Of a stretch of DNA of 64,000 nt, positions 16,052 through 24,873 are shown piece after piece. Origin of the DNA: Paenibacillus glycanilyticus (GTDB lineage Bacteria; Bacillota; Bacilli; Paenibacillales; Paenibacillaceae); assembly GCF_023715145.1 (NCBI RefSeq), contig NZ_JAMBNP010000003.1:534639-598638 (forward strand). Direction: 5' to 3'. Numbering within the stretch: the first letter of the stretch is position 1; each line of letters begins with the position of its first letter. A program made the position numbers and the translations under genes. Under the pieces are notes generated by a model. The model was not told the DNA's origin. It worked only from the letters and a program-made list of their open reading frames with translations, and did not search any database.

Positions 16052-16088
16052 TTCCGCAAGGATGCGGAACTAACAGACATTCAGGGAG
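16052..16088 (+). promoter_or_regulatory. CsrA-binding sites in the flagellin leader
   Basis: The hairpin TTCCGC-AAGGAT-GCGGAA (16052-16069) shows GGA in its loop, the classical high-affinity CsrA site. A second GGA lies in the Shine-Dalgarno GGGAGGAA (16084-16091 region). This copies the two-site arrangement of B. subtilis hag, in which CsrA binding covers the ribosome-binding site. Confidence 0.8.
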
Positions 16089-16097
16089 GAAATAACA

Positions 16098-17804
16098 ATG
16101 CGTATTAATCACAACATTGCAGCTCTTAACACTTTGAGCCAGCTGAACAACGCTTCTAGCGCTCAAAGCAAATCGATGGAAAAACTGTCTTCCGGTCTTC
16201 GTATCAACCGTGCAGGTGACGATGCAGCTGGTCTGGCAATTTCCGAAAAAATGCGCGGCCAAATCCGCGGTCTGGACATGGCTTCCAAAAATGCTCAAGA
16301 CGGCATTTCTTTGATTCAAACGGCTGAGGGCGCTTTGAACGAAACTCACAGCATTCTGCAACGTATGCGCGAGCTGGCTAACCAATCCGCAAACGGTACG
16401 AACACAGATACTGACCGTTCCGCTCTGCAAGACGAAATGAACCAATTGACTTCCGAAATCAACCGTATCGGCAATACAACTGAGTTCAATACTCAAAAAT
16501 TGCTGAAAGGCGACGGATCGCAAAACCTGGCTAAGCTGGGCGTAGATATCGGCGCTGTTTCCACTGATACAGCTGGTACAGATGCTACTTCGACAGAAGC
16601 TAAAGTTACTTTCAATCTGGGTGCACTGGCAGCAGGTAATACTGCAGCAATTAACCTTAACGGTCAAGCATTCACACTCACTTTTGCAAACGGCGGCGGT
16701 ACTGCTGGTGACACTACAGCTACAGCTACAGCAGCTACTATCGATATCGGCGGCGCAACTCTGGCAGCCGGTGACGATGCAGCGGTTACTAAATCCGCAG
16801 CAGATGCTCTGCAAAAGTTTATTGACAATAACGATACATTGAAAGGAAACTACAAAGTTTCCCAAAATGCTGCTGGCGACATCAGCATTGAAGCAGTAAA
16901 AGAAGGCGCAATGTCCGGTTCCAAAGGTACTATGAGCGTTACAGCAGCTGCGAACGTAACCTTTGGCGGTGGCTATGCTTCAGGTACTTCCGTTCAAGGT
17001 ACAAACACTAACGCAACTGCTGCAAGCAAATCGATTGACCTGGCTGGTTTGGATTTCACTGACCTGACAAAATTGGCAGGTAAAGGTCTTACTATCGGCG
17101 GCAAGCAAATCGAATTCTATAATGCAGACAACGGTGCTTACAAAGGTAATGCAACTGGCGTAGACATTAGCGATGTTACAGACGAAGCGTCTTTTGTAGA
17201 CGCTATTGTTAAACAAGCTAAAATCGATGGCGTAACTTTGTCGAAAGATGGTGCTACTGATAATTTGGTAGTAACTTCAAATGCAACAGGCCTTTCCAGT
17301 AAAGTAGAAGTTGCTGACGGCGGCGTTCAAAAAGACTTCAAAACTTCCTTCCAGATCGGCGCTAACACTGGTCAATCCATGAGCCTGGAAATCGCTGACA
17401 TGCGTTCCAACGCCCTTGGTATTACTGGTAAAGCAGGCGACAAAGGCTTCACTACTGATAATTCCGTAACTGACGGCACTAACGACCTGAAAAACGAAGC
17501 GGCGCTGAACATCTCCACTAAAGAAGATGCTTCCAGCGCAATCGCAGTTCTGGACAAGGCTACTCAATCCGTATCGGGCGCTCGTTCCAAACTGGGTGCT
17601 GTTCAAAACCGTCTGGAGCACACAATCAACAACTTGGGTACTGCTTCCGAGAACCTGACAGCTGCTGAATCCCGTATCCGTGACGTTGATATGGCGAAAG
17701 AAATGATGGAGCAAACGAAGAATTCGATCCTTTCGCAAGCTGCTCAAGCTATGCTTGCTCAAGCGAACCAACAGCCGCAAGGCGTACTTCAACTTCTCCG
17801 TTAA
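16098..17804 (+). CDS. hag: Flagellin
   Basis: 568 aa filament subunit. The N-terminal D0/D1 (MRINHNIAALNTLSQLNNAS...SSGLRINRAGDDAAGLAISEKMRGQIRGL) and C-terminal D1/D0 (VLDKATQSVSGARSKLGAVQNRLEHTINNL...SILSQAAQAMLAQANQQPQGVLQLLR) are fully conserved. The centre (about residues 170-420) is a long Thr/Ala/Gly-rich variable region, making the protein much longer than the ~300-aa B. subtilis Hag; such regions form the outer D2/D3 domains. Expression is controlled by the sigma-D promoter and CsrA/FliW. Synonymous codon use is strongly biased, as in highly expressed genes. A strong terminator follows. Confidence 0.97.
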   Translation: MRINHNIAALNTLSQLNNASSAQSKSMEKLSSGLRINRAGDDAAGLAISEKMRGQIRGLDMASKNAQDGISLIQTAEGALNETHSILQRMRELANQSANGTNTDTDRSALQDEMNQLTSEINRIGNTTEFNTQKLLKGDGSQNLAKLGVDIGAVSTDTAGTDATSTEAKVTFNLGALAAGNTAAINLNGQAFTLTFANGGGTAGDTTATATAATIDIGGATLAAGDDAAVTKSAADALQKFIDNNDTLKGNYKVSQNAAGDISIEAVKEGAMSGSKGTMSVTAAANVTFGGGYASGTSVQGTNTNATAASKSIDLAGLDFTDLTKLAGKGLTIGGKQIEFYNADNGAYKGNATGVDISDVTDEASFVDAIVKQAKIDGVTLSKDGATDNLVVTSNATGLSSKVEVADGGVQKDFKTSFQIGANTGQSMSLEIADMRSNALGITGKAGDKGFTTDNSVTDGTNDLKNEAALNISTKEDASSAIAVLDKATQSVSGARSKLGAVQNRLEHTINNLGTASENLTAAESRIRDVDMAKEMMEQTKNSILSQAAQAMLAQANQQPQGVLQLLR

Positions 17805-17817
17805 TTCTTAATGGAAT

Positions 17818-17855
17818 TAAAAGAGACCTTAGGCTTCCTAAGGTCTCTTTTTTAT
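17818..17855 (+). terminator. Rho-independent terminator of flagellin
   Basis: AAAGAGACCTTAGG pairs with CCTAAGGTCTCTTT across a four-base loop and runs into T residues. Confidence 0.95.
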
Positions 17856-17879
17856 ATATTTCGAATGGGGAGAGAGCTA

Positions 17880-17907
17880 TAATAATCCCTTTTCCATATA
17901 CCGATAT
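17880..17907 (+). promoter_or_regulatory. Candidate sigma-D promoter of flaG-fliD-fliS-fliT
   Basis: ACCGATAT (17900-17907) matches the sigma-D -10 element with one change; TAAT at 17880-17883 lies 16 bases upstream as a weak -35 element. Confidence 0.55.
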
Positions 17908-17944
17908 AATAGATAACCATTAAACTTGCAGGGGGAAAATTCGG

Positions 17945-18367
17945 ATGAGCTCAATGTCGATTTCTGGATCGAATTTCCCATCAGAGCGAATCTCAGCATC
18001 GGACACAACAACGAATATTCCAAGTAAAGAATCGTATGCGGATGCTTCGTCACAGATGGAAGTAAGTGTGCAGGCACCACGGAACTATGCTAACTACGAA
18101 GAAGTAAAAACGGCGGAGATACAAGGCGAGAAGATAAGCATTGGCGAGCAGCAGTTATTCAAAAACATTGAGCAGGCCGTTAAAGCTATGCGGGGAAGAC
18201 CAACAGAACTGCAGTTTGATGTTCATAAGCAAACCCATCTTGTTGCCGTGAAGGTCAAGGACAAGGAAACGGGGGAAGTATTAAGAGAAATTCCTCCGGA
18301 GAAGTCCCTGGATTTTATCGCGAAACTATGGGAAATGGCAGGATTAATTGTTGACGAAAAAAGGTAA
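17945..18367 (+). CDS. flaG: Flagellar protein FlaG
   Basis: 140 aa. A Ser-rich, poorly conserved N-terminus is followed by the FlaG (YvyC) domain: GEQQLFKNIEQAVKAMRGRPTELQFDVHKQTHLVAVKVKDKETGEVLREIPPEKSLDFIAKLWEMAGLIVDE. FlaG lies next to fliD in many flagellated bacteria and influences filament length; the mechanism is unclear. The ATG at 17945 follows CAGGGGGAAAA. Confidence 0.92.
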   Translation: MSSMSISGSNFPSERISASDTTTNIPSKESYADASSQMEVSVQAPRNYANYEEVKTAEIQGEKISIGEQQLFKNIEQAVKAMRGRPTELQFDVHKQTHLVAVKVKDKETGEVLREIPPEKSLDFIAKLWEMAGLIVDEKR

Positions 18368-18385
18368 CGATTTGGAGGGGAAAAG

Positions 18386-20164
18386 ATGAGCACGTTACGT
18401 GTAACTGGTTTGGCATCGGGTATGGACTATGAAAGCATGATTAAACAGATGATGGACGCACAGCGGGTACCGCTCGATAAGCTTAACCAGAAGAAACAGA
18501 TTAACCAGTGGAAGCAGGACGATTATCGGGCGATCAACAACAAGATACTGGACTTTAAGAACGCTGCTTTTGATATGAAGCTGCAATCCGGTTATTTGAC
18601 GAAAGGTGCTTCTTCCTCGAATACGAACGTAGCAACGGTAACAGGTTCAGCAAATGCGATAGAGGGTTCGTATACCCTGCAGGTTCAGCAATTGGCAAAG
18701 GCAGCAACGATGAAATCGGGGACTTTGGCTGGAACAACAATTGGCAAGGATACAACGATTTCCGTTAACGGCGTAAATATCGAGCTTAAGAGTGCCGATA
18801 CTTACCAGGACCTCGCCAACAAAATCAATGCGGAGTCTGTCAAAACCGGAGTAAAGGTAGCCTATGACTCTACTTTGAAGTCCATGTTCTTCTCTTCGAC
18901 CAAAACGGGCGCAAGCGCGGATATTGATCTGAGAGGAACGGATGTAGGGCAGATTTTAAATCTTACTCCATCGACAACAGCAGCAGCGACAACAGGCAAT
19001 GTTAAGCTGGCAGCGGATACTTCATTAGCTTCTTTAGCTGGAAAATCTATTACTCTTTCCATTAGCGGTCAAGACTATAAGTTTGACATTACCTCCACAA
19101 CAAAAGCTGGAGACCTGGTTGCGAAGATGAATGATTCGCTTAAGAATACGGGAGTATCGGTATCATTGAATAAAGATGGCTACCTTACCATTGATAACCC
19201 GGATAATAGCAAACCGGTTAGCATCAATGCGAGTTCCGATGCAGGCGTAGTAAGTGCCTTGGGATTGACTGGTGCAACACCTGCTCCCACCGTACCATCC
19301 ATTTACAAACAAGGTCAGAACGCTAAAGTTCTGTTTAATGGCGTAGCTGGTGAATATGATTCAAATTCCTTTACGATTGCCGGTCTAAGTATTACGGCTA
19401 AAGCGGAAGGGCCGGACGTAACGAATATTAATGTTACACAGGATACGGAGACTGTGTTTAACAAGATCAAAACCTTTGTCGACAAGTACAACGACCTGAT
19501 CAGCGCCATCAATTCGGAGTTGTCGGAGGAGCAATATCGCAAGTTTGCTCCGCTGACAGACGCTCAGAAGAAAGAGATGACCGATGACCAGATTAAGCAA
19601 TGGGAAGACAAAGCAAAAAGTGGTATGCTTGCTAATGATTCCATTCTTACCAGCAGCTTGTATAAAATGAGACAAGCCTTGTCTTCTACCGTAAACGGCC
19701 TTGCTTCCGGGCAGCTTAGCAGCTTGTCCGATATCGGGATTTCCAGCTCATTGGTCAGCGGTACAGCGGTTAGCGGCAGCTATATGGATAAAGGCAAGCT
19801 CTACATCGATGAGAATAAGCTCAAACAAGCACTCTCCGAGAACTCGGATCAAGTAATGGCGCTATTTACGACTGACGATAAAAACGCTAAGACTTCCGAT
19901 ACGGACGGAGTTGCTACACGCTTGTACGATCAGGCAAGTGCTATTTTCAGCCAGATCATGGATAAGGCGGGGGCGAGCACATCCGTTAGAAATACGTATG
20001 TTCTGGGTAAAGAGTCGCTTGACCTAGATAAGCGGATCTCGACACTTACAACCAAGCTGGCTGACATGGAAGAAAGGTACTACGATAAATTTACCGCAAT
20101 GGAGAAATACATCAGTCAGATGAACGCTCGAAGCGGCAGTTTAGCATCATTGTTAGGAGGCTAA
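18386..20164 (+). CDS. fliD: Flagellar filament cap protein FliD (HAP2)
   Basis: 592 aa. The N-terminal LRVTGLASGMDYESMIKQMMDAQRVPLDKL and the C-terminal coiled coil (LDLDKRISTLTTKLADMEERYYDKFTAMEKYISQMNARSGSLASLLGG) are the conserved FliD ends; the middle has the usual flagellin-IN and beta-rich cap domains. It is secreted and sits as a pentamer on the filament tip, where it folds incoming flagellin. The ribosome-binding site is TGGAGGGG. Three bases separate it from fliS. Confidence 0.95.
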   Translation: MSTLRVTGLASGMDYESMIKQMMDAQRVPLDKLNQKKQINQWKQDDYRAINNKILDFKNAAFDMKLQSGYLTKGASSSNTNVATVTGSANAIEGSYTLQVQQLAKAATMKSGTLAGTTIGKDTTISVNGVNIELKSADTYQDLANKINAESVKTGVKVAYDSTLKSMFFSSTKTGASADIDLRGTDVGQILNLTPSTTAAATTGNVKLAADTSLASLAGKSITLSISGQDYKFDITSTTKAGDLVAKMNDSLKNTGVSVSLNKDGYLTIDNPDNSKPVSINASSDAGVVSALGLTGATPAPTVPSIYKQGQNAKVLFNGVAGEYDSNSFTIAGLSITAKAEGPDVTNINVTQDTETVFNKIKTFVDKYNDLISAINSELSEEQYRKFAPLTDAQKKEMTDDQIKQWEDKAKSGMLANDSILTSSLYKMRQALSSTVNGLASGQLSSLSDIGISSSLVSGTAVSGSYMDKGKLYIDENKLKQALSENSDQVMALFTTDDKNAKTSDTDGVATRLYDQASAIFSQIMDKAGASTSVRNTYVLGKESLDLDKRISTLTTKLADMEERYYDKFTAMEKYISQMNARSGSLASLLGG

Positions 20165-20167
20165 CCC

Positions 20168-20593
20168 ATGCAATACCAACCGCGCAACCCTTACATGCAG
20201 ACCTCGGTTCAAACGGCTAATCCGGCTGCTTTGCTTATTATGCTGTACGACGGAGCCATTCGTTTCTGTCGTCAGGGCATCGAGGCCATCAAAGAGCAGA
20301 GAAATGCGGATGCTCACGCGAATCTCATGAAGACGCAGGATATTATTAGTGAGTTTATTATTACGCTGGACCGCTCGAATCCGGTATCGGAAAGCTTGCT
20401 GCTGCTATACGATTACTTCAAACAACGGCTGATTGAAGCGAATACCCGTAAAGATGCCGAGCCGGCCGAGGAAGTGCTTGGGCACTTGCTCGACCTGAAG
20501 GCGACATGGGTGGAAGCGGCCAAACAAGTGAATCAAATGACGGGACAAGCTAATGGAAGCTCTTTTGCAGCGACTCATTCAACTGTCGTCTAA
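20168..20593 (+). CDS. fliS: Flagellin export chaperone FliS
   Basis: 141 aa four-helix-bundle chaperone. NPYMQTSVQTANPAALLIMLYDGAIRFCRQGIEAI is the family signature. It binds the C-terminal D0 helix of flagellin and prevents polymerisation in the cytoplasm. Its ribosome-binding site (TTAGGAGG) is formed by the end of fliD. Its last 41 bases overlap the next gene in another frame. Confidence 0.96.
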   Translation: MQYQPRNPYMQTSVQTANPAALLIMLYDGAIRFCRQGIEAIKEQRNADAHANLMKTQDIISEFIITLDRSNPVSESLLLLYDYFKQRLIEANTRKDAEPAEEVLGHLLDLKATWVEAAKQVNQMTGQANGSSFAATHSTVV

Positions 20594-20891
20594 TTTGGTT
20601 GAGCGGTTGGACAATGCGGATCTTGAACAGTTCGACGAGTATATGCGGCAGCGAGAAGAGCTGTTCAAGGAACTGGAACAAATGGAACTTCCTATGGAGC
20701 AAATGACCGTTCTCCGCCTGGAAGCGGATCGATTAATTTCCATGGAGTCCGTCATCGTTGCGAGAATGGTAACCCTGCGTGACGAGGCGAGGCAGCAGTG
20801 GGAGAAAATCCAGCAGGGACGCCGTTCCCAGGCGAGATACGATTCGGCTTACGGCGGGGGAGACAGTCTATTTTTTGATGCAAAAAGGTAG
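20553..20891 (+). CDS. fliT: FliT-like flagellar chaperone
   Basis: 112 aa, helical, rich in Glu and Gln: LLQRLIQLSSNLVERLDNADLEQFDEYMRQREELFKELEQ. Size, composition and its position directly behind fliS fit the Gram-positive FliT family, the chaperone of FliD; sequence conservation is low in this family, so the name rests largely on context. Its ATG at 20553 lies 41 bases inside fliS, indicating translational coupling. Confidence 0.75.
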   Translation: MEALLQRLIQLSSNLVERLDNADLEQFDEYMRQREELFKELEQMELPMEQMTVLRLEADRLISMESVIVARMVTLRDEARQQWEKIQQGRRSQARYDSAYGGGDSLFFDAKR

Positions 20892-20936
20892 ATTTTGAGG
20901 CAATCAAAAAATTATGAATTCGCTTACATGGAAATA

Positions 20937-20966
20937 TTGACAATAGTGTGTCAGTGATGGTATATT
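20937..20966 (+). promoter_or_regulatory. Sigma-A promoter of the cold-shock gene
   Basis: TTGACA (20937-20942), an 18-bp spacer and TATATT (20961-20966). The transcript would have a leader of about 60 bases. Confidence 0.7.
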
Positions 20967-21032
20967 CGACTTGTGGGCCATAACATAACTTAGACGCCTC
21001 ACAGTATTTGAAGATGAAGGGACTGTTTATGT

Positions 21033-21230
21033 ATGCAAGGTAAAGTTAAATGGTTTAACGCAGAGAAAGGTTATGGATTTATCGAGACTGAACAAGGCGG
21101 CGACGTATTCGTTCATTTCTCCGCAATCCAAGCTGAAGGCTTCAAAACGCTCGAAGAAGGCCAAGCGGTTGAATTCGACATCGTAGAAGGCGCTCGCGGT
21201 CCACAAGCTGCAAACGTAGTCAAACTGTAA
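21033..21230 (+). CDS. Cold-shock protein (CspA/CspB family)
   Basis: 65 aa single-domain RNA chaperone. [32 protein letters not shown] contains both RNP motifs (KGYGFIE and VFVHF). It binds single-stranded nucleic acid, melts RNA structure and supports translation in the cold and in stationary phase. It is a single gene with its own promoter and terminator. Which of the several csp paralogues it corresponds to cannot be decided from this window. Confidence 0.95.
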   Translation: MQGKVKWFNAEKGYGFIETEQGGDVFVHFSAIQAEGFKTLEEGQAVEFDIVEGARGPQAANVVKL

Positions 21231-21286
21231 TCATCTAGGCTGACTCATCAGCCACATTATATGGTTCGATTGACAAGTGCCTATTC

Positions 21287-21319
21287 TAAGCTCCGGGAAA
21301 CCGGGGCTTTTCATTTTTT
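21287..21319 (+). terminator. Rho-independent terminator of the cold-shock gene
   Basis: AGCTCCGG and CCGGGGCT pair around GAAA and are followed by TTTCATTTTTT. Confidence 0.85.
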
Positions 21320-21436
21320 AACGGATCATTTTTAGTAGTCATGATATACAGCTTATCTCCATATTAATGAAGAAACAGAAATCAAAAAGATTCTTGGTAA
21401 TATTGTCTGAAAATTCACAATAAATAAAAAACTATT

Positions 21437-21465
21437 TTGAATTAGGCGCTTACATATGTTATAAT
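21437..21465 (+). promoter_or_regulatory. Sigma-A promoter of hpf
   Basis: TTGAAT (21437-21442), a 17-bp spacer and a perfect TATAAT (21460-21465), close to the ribosome-binding site AAGGAGGA. The ~115 bases between the csp terminator and this promoter are A/T-rich, with no further feature that I can support. Confidence 0.8.
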
Positions 21466-21491
21466 AAGAATACGTAAAGGAGGAATGCCCC

Positions 21492-22040
21492 ATGAAATAC
21501 ATCATTCGAGGTCATCGTATTCAAGTGACGGAAGCTTTACGAGAGTATGCTGTGAAGAAGATTAGTCGACTGGAAAAGTATTTTGAAGCACCTGCCTCCG
21601 AAACAACCGTAACGTTGTCAGTAACCAAAGGCAAACACGCGGTGGAAGTAACCATCCCGCTGGTTGGCGTCATGCTGAGGGCGGAAGACAAGAGCGAGGA
21701 TATGTATTCCTCCATTGACGTTGTGGTGGACAAACTGGAACGTCAAATTCGCAAACATAAGACTAAGATGAACCGTAAGTTCAGGCATGAGAGCGGCGTC
21801 AAGGCATTGTTTAAGGAAGGCGCCGGCCAAACCTCCGTATCCGTTATGGATGAGGAAGATGAGCTTGAGCTCGTCCGCACGAAGCGCTTCATGCTGAAGC
21901 CGATGGACGTTGAGGAAGCGATCTTGCAAATGAACATGGTTGGACATAACTTCTTCGTATTTTCCAATATTGACAATAAGGAAGTGAACGTTGTTTATAA
22001 ACGCAGCGACGGGAAGTATGGACTTATTGAGCAAGTATAA
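21492..22040 (+). CDS. hpf: Ribosome hibernation promoting factor, long form
   Basis: 182 aa. The N-terminal HPF/RaiA fold (MKYIIRGHRIQVTEALREYAVKKISRLEKYF) binds the decoding region of 30S, and the C-terminal dimerisation domain (VRTKRFMLKPMDVEEAILQMNMVGHNFFVFSNIDNKEVNVVYKRSDGKYGLIE) joins two ribosomes into a 100S particle. The presence of both domains makes it the long type found in Firmicutes. Its position just upstream of secA is the usual one in this phylum. Confidence 0.96.
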   Translation: MKYIIRGHRIQVTEALREYAVKKISRLEKYFEAPASETTVTLSVTKGKHAVEVTIPLVGVMLRAEDKSEDMYSSIDVVVDKLERQIRKHKTKMNRKFRHESGVKALFKEGAGQTSVSVMDEEDELELVRTKRFMLKPMDVEEAILQMNMVGHNFFVFSNIDNKEVNVVYKRSDGKYGLIEQV

Positions 22041-22080
22041 AATCTGAAACCAGCCATTATTCTAATAACATTGCCAACTA

Positions 22081-22114
22081 CGGCCTTTTCTCCGATGGGG
22101 AAGAGGCCTTTTAT
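22081..22114 (+). terminator. Hairpin terminator of hpf
   Basis: GGCCTTTTC pairs with GAAGAGGCC and TTTTATAT follows. Confidence 0.75.
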
Positions 22115-22156
22115 ATGATCCTATACATGCTTATTGCTGGAAATAAACGCGATGCG

Positions 22157-22185
22157 TTGCGAGCGTCTCTACAAACTGTTACAAT
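22157..22185 (+). promoter_or_regulatory. Candidate sigma-A promoter of secA
   Basis: TTGCGA (22157-22162), a 17-bp spacer and TACAAT (22180-22185), some 36 bases before the secA start. Confidence 0.6.
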
Positions 22186-22221
22186 TTAAGGCAAACAGGC
22201 GTAATACGAAAGGGGAAGACC

Positions 22222-24729
22222 ATGCTCGGACTAGTGAAAAAAATATTTGGTGATGCAAACGAGCGCGAGGTCAAGCGTCTCACGCGTACGGTAGAAGAAA
22301 TTAACGGACTGGAGTCCAAGATAACGCCGCTGTCAGACGATGAGCTGCGTAATAAAACGGAAGAGTTCAAGGCGCGTCTTGAGAAAGGCGAGGATATTGA
22401 CTCGATTCTGCCGGAAGCTTTCGCGGTTGTGCGCGAAGCGTCGAAGCGCACGCTTGGCATGCGCCATTTTGACGTACAGCTGATGGGCGGTATGGTGCTG
22501 CACGAAGGCAAGATCGCAGAGATGAGAACCGGTGAAGGTAAGACACTCGTTGCGACCCTTCCTACTTACTTGAACGCACTGCAAGGCAAAGGCGTACACG
22601 TCATTACGGTCAACGATTACCTTGCACAGCGCGACAGCCAGATCATGGCTGAGCTTTACAACTTCCTTGGGCTGACAGTCGGTTGCAACCTGCACGGCTT
22701 GACGCATGAGGAGAAGCAAGAGGCTTACGCTTGCGACATTACTTACGGAACCAATAATGAGTTCGGTTTTGACTACCTGCGCGATAACATGGTGCTTTAC
22801 AAAGAGCAGATGGTTCAACGCCCGCTTTATTATGCCATTATAGACGAAGTGGACTCCATCCTGGTCGACGAAGCGCGTACGCCGCTGATCATCTCCGGAC
22901 AAGCACAGAAGTCGACGGAGCTCTATTATGCAGCCGACCGTTTCGTCAGCCGTTTGAAGCAGGAAGAGGATTACACGATCGATATCAAGCTTCGCAACGT
23001 AACGCTTACGGAAGCAGGCGTTGAGAAAGCGGAGAAAGCATTCGGCATCGAGAACTTATTCGATCATGCGAACGTAACCCTTAACCACCACGTACAGCAG
23101 GCGCTCAAAGCGCATGTCATCATGAAGCGCGACGTGGATTACGTTGTTAATGAAGAAGAAGTCGTTATCGTTGATGAATTCACCGGCCGTTTGATGGCGG
23201 GCCGCCGTTACAGCGACGGATTGCATCAAGCGATCGAAGCGAAAGAGCAGCTGAAGGTTCAGAACGAGAGCATGACGCTTGCAACGATTACGTTCCAGAA
23301 CTACTTCCGTATGTACCGCAAGCTGTCCGGCATGACCGGTACGGCGAAGACGGAGGAGGAAGAGTTCAAACGGATCTATGGACTTGAGGTTATTCAAATT
23401 CCCACGAACCGTTCGCTTATCCGTAAAGATATGCAGGACGTGGTCTACAAATCCGAGAACGGCAAGTTTAAAGCCGTTGTTGAAGAGATTGTAGAGAAGC
23501 ATAAAAATAATCAGCCGGTACTCGTAGGGACTATCTCTATCGAGAACTCGGAGCGATTGTCCGAAATGCTGAAAAAACGCGGCGTCCAGCATAAAGTGTT
23601 GAACGCGAAGTTCCACGCGGAGGAAGCGGAAATTATCTCCCGCGCAGGCCAATCGGGTGCGGTTACGATCGCAACGAACATGGCGGGCCGCGGTACGGAC
23701 ATTTTGCTTGGCGAAGGCGTTCATGAGGTAGGCGGCCTGCATATTATCGGTACAGAGCGTCACGAGAGCCGTCGTATCGACAACCAGCTGCGCGGTCGTG
23801 CCGGCCGTCAAGGCGATCCGGGCTCCTCGCAGTTCTACCTCTCCCTCGAGGATGAGCTGATGCGCCGCTTTGGCGCGGAGAACATTATGGGCATGATGGA
23901 CCGTCTGGGCCTTGAAGAAGACCAGCCGATCGAGAGCCGCCTCATTACGCGTGCCGTTGAGTCCGCTCAGAAGCGCGTAGAGGGCAGCAACTTTGATACT
24001 CGTAAAGTCGTCCTGCAGTATGACGACGTAATGAACCAGCAGCGTGAGGTTATTTACAAGCAGCGCCGTGACGTACTGTTCTCCGACAACATTCGCGAAA
24101 TCGTGATGGAGATGATCGTACCGGTTATCGAGCATGTGGTTGATGCTCATACGGAAGGCGATATTCCGGAAGAGTGGGATCTGCAGGAAATTGCGGATTA
24201 CGCGAACTCCAACCTTCTCCCTGATGAGACCTTCACGAAGGATGATCTGTGGGGCAAAGAGAAGGAAGATATTATCGAGCTTATCAAGGACAAGGTTGTC
24301 GCTTATTATGATGAGCGCGAGGCAGAGCTTGGCGCCGAAACGATGCGCGAATTCGAGAAGGTTGTCGTACTGCGCGCGGTAGACAGCAAATGGATGGATC
24401 ACATCGATGCCATGGATCAGCTCCGTCAAGGTATCCACCTTCGTGCGTACGGCGGTACGGATCCGCTTCGCGAGTACCAATTCGAAGGCTTCGAGATGTT
24501 TAAGGAAATGATCTACAGCATCCAGGAAGAAGTAGCGAAGTACATCATGAAGGCGCGCGTAGAGAGCAATCTGGAGCGTCAAGAGGTCGCGCAAGGCCAA
24601 ACGACGACCAACAGCCCCGCGGAAGCGGAGAAACGCCCTGCGAAGCGCGAAGAGCGTACCGGACGCAACGACCTCTGCCCATGCGGCAGCGGCAAGAAGT
24701 ATAAAATGTGCCATGGCATGGGTAAGTGA
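22222..24729 (+). CDS. secA: Protein translocase ATPase SecA
   Basis: 835 aa motor of the Sec pathway that pushes unfolded preproteins through SecYEG. Walker [19 protein letters not shown]-type [20 protein letters not shown], preprotein cross-linking domain, motif VI ([10 protein letters not shown]...[30 protein letters not shown]), helical scaffold, and a C-terminal SEC-C zinc finger [14 protein letters not shown] for SecB/ribosome contact. The Shine-Dalgarno is AAAGGGGAAG. It is followed by a terminator and prfB, the conserved Firmicute arrangement. Confidence 0.98.
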   Translation: MLGLVKKIFGDANEREVKRLTRTVEEINGLESKITPLSDDELRNKTEEFKARLEKGEDIDSILPEAFAVVREASKRTLGMRHFDVQLMGGMVLHEGKIAEMRTGEGKTLVATLPTYLNALQGKGVHVITVNDYLAQRDSQIMAELYNFLGLTVGCNLHGLTHEEKQEAYACDITYGTNNEFGFDYLRDNMVLYKEQMVQRPLYYAIIDEVDSILVDEARTPLIISGQAQKSTELYYAADRFVSRLKQEEDYTIDIKLRNVTLTEAGVEKAEKAFGIENLFDHANVTLNHHVQQALKAHVIMKRDVDYVVNEEEVVIVDEFTGRLMAGRRYSDGLHQAIEAKEQLKVQNESMTLATITFQNYFRMYRKLSGMTGTAKTEEEEFKRIYGLEVIQIPTNRSLIRKDMQDVVYKSENGKFKAVVEEIVEKHKNNQPVLVGTISIENSERLSEMLKKRGVQHKVLNAKFHAEEAEIISRAGQSGAVTIATNMAGRGTDILLGEGVHEVGGLHIIGTERHESRRIDNQLRGRAGRQGDPGSSQFYLSLEDELMRRFGAENIMGMMDRLGLEEDQPIESRLITRAVESAQKRVEGSNFDTRKVVLQYDDVMNQQREVIYKQRRDVLFSDNIREIVMEMIVPVIEHVVDAHTEGDIPEEWDLQEIADYANSNLLPDETFTKDDLWGKEKEDIIELIKDKVVAYYDEREAELGAETMREFEKVVVLRAVDSKWMDHIDAMDQLRQGIHLRAYGGTDPLREYQFEGFEMFKEMIYSIQEEVAKYIMKARVESNLERQEVAQGQTTTNSPAEAEKRPAKREERTGRNDLCPCGSGKKYKMCHGMGK

Positions 24730-24769
24730 CATTGGCCTTGTCATGCGCATAATGTAACATAACGGTTTG

Positions 24770-24811
24770 AACGCGCCGGACTGCCCTTGCGGCAGGACGG
24801 CGCGTTTTATG
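24770..24811 (+). terminator. Rho-independent terminator of secA
   Basis: ACGCGCCG and CGGCGCGT form the outer stem, CTGCC/GGCAG the inner one; TTTTAT follows. Confidence 0.85.
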
Positions 24812-24873
24812 CGGTCTGCACGGATTTACGGTGACACGGCCGCGCATACTTAATATTGAGGTGAAGCTACGCG

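Noticed and set aside
16041..16865. 274-codon Cys/Ser-rich frame antisense to flagellin
   Set aside because: Shadow produced by the biased codons of flagellin; no start signal and no domain.
21231..21491. raiA-type structured RNA upstream of the hibernation factor
   Set aside because: The region is A/T-rich and weakly structured, and the hpf promoter lies only about 27 bases before the start codon, leaving no room for a leader RNA.
23056..24750. 564-codon frame antisense to secA
   Set aside because: Shadow frame; secA motifs are unambiguous on the plus strand.
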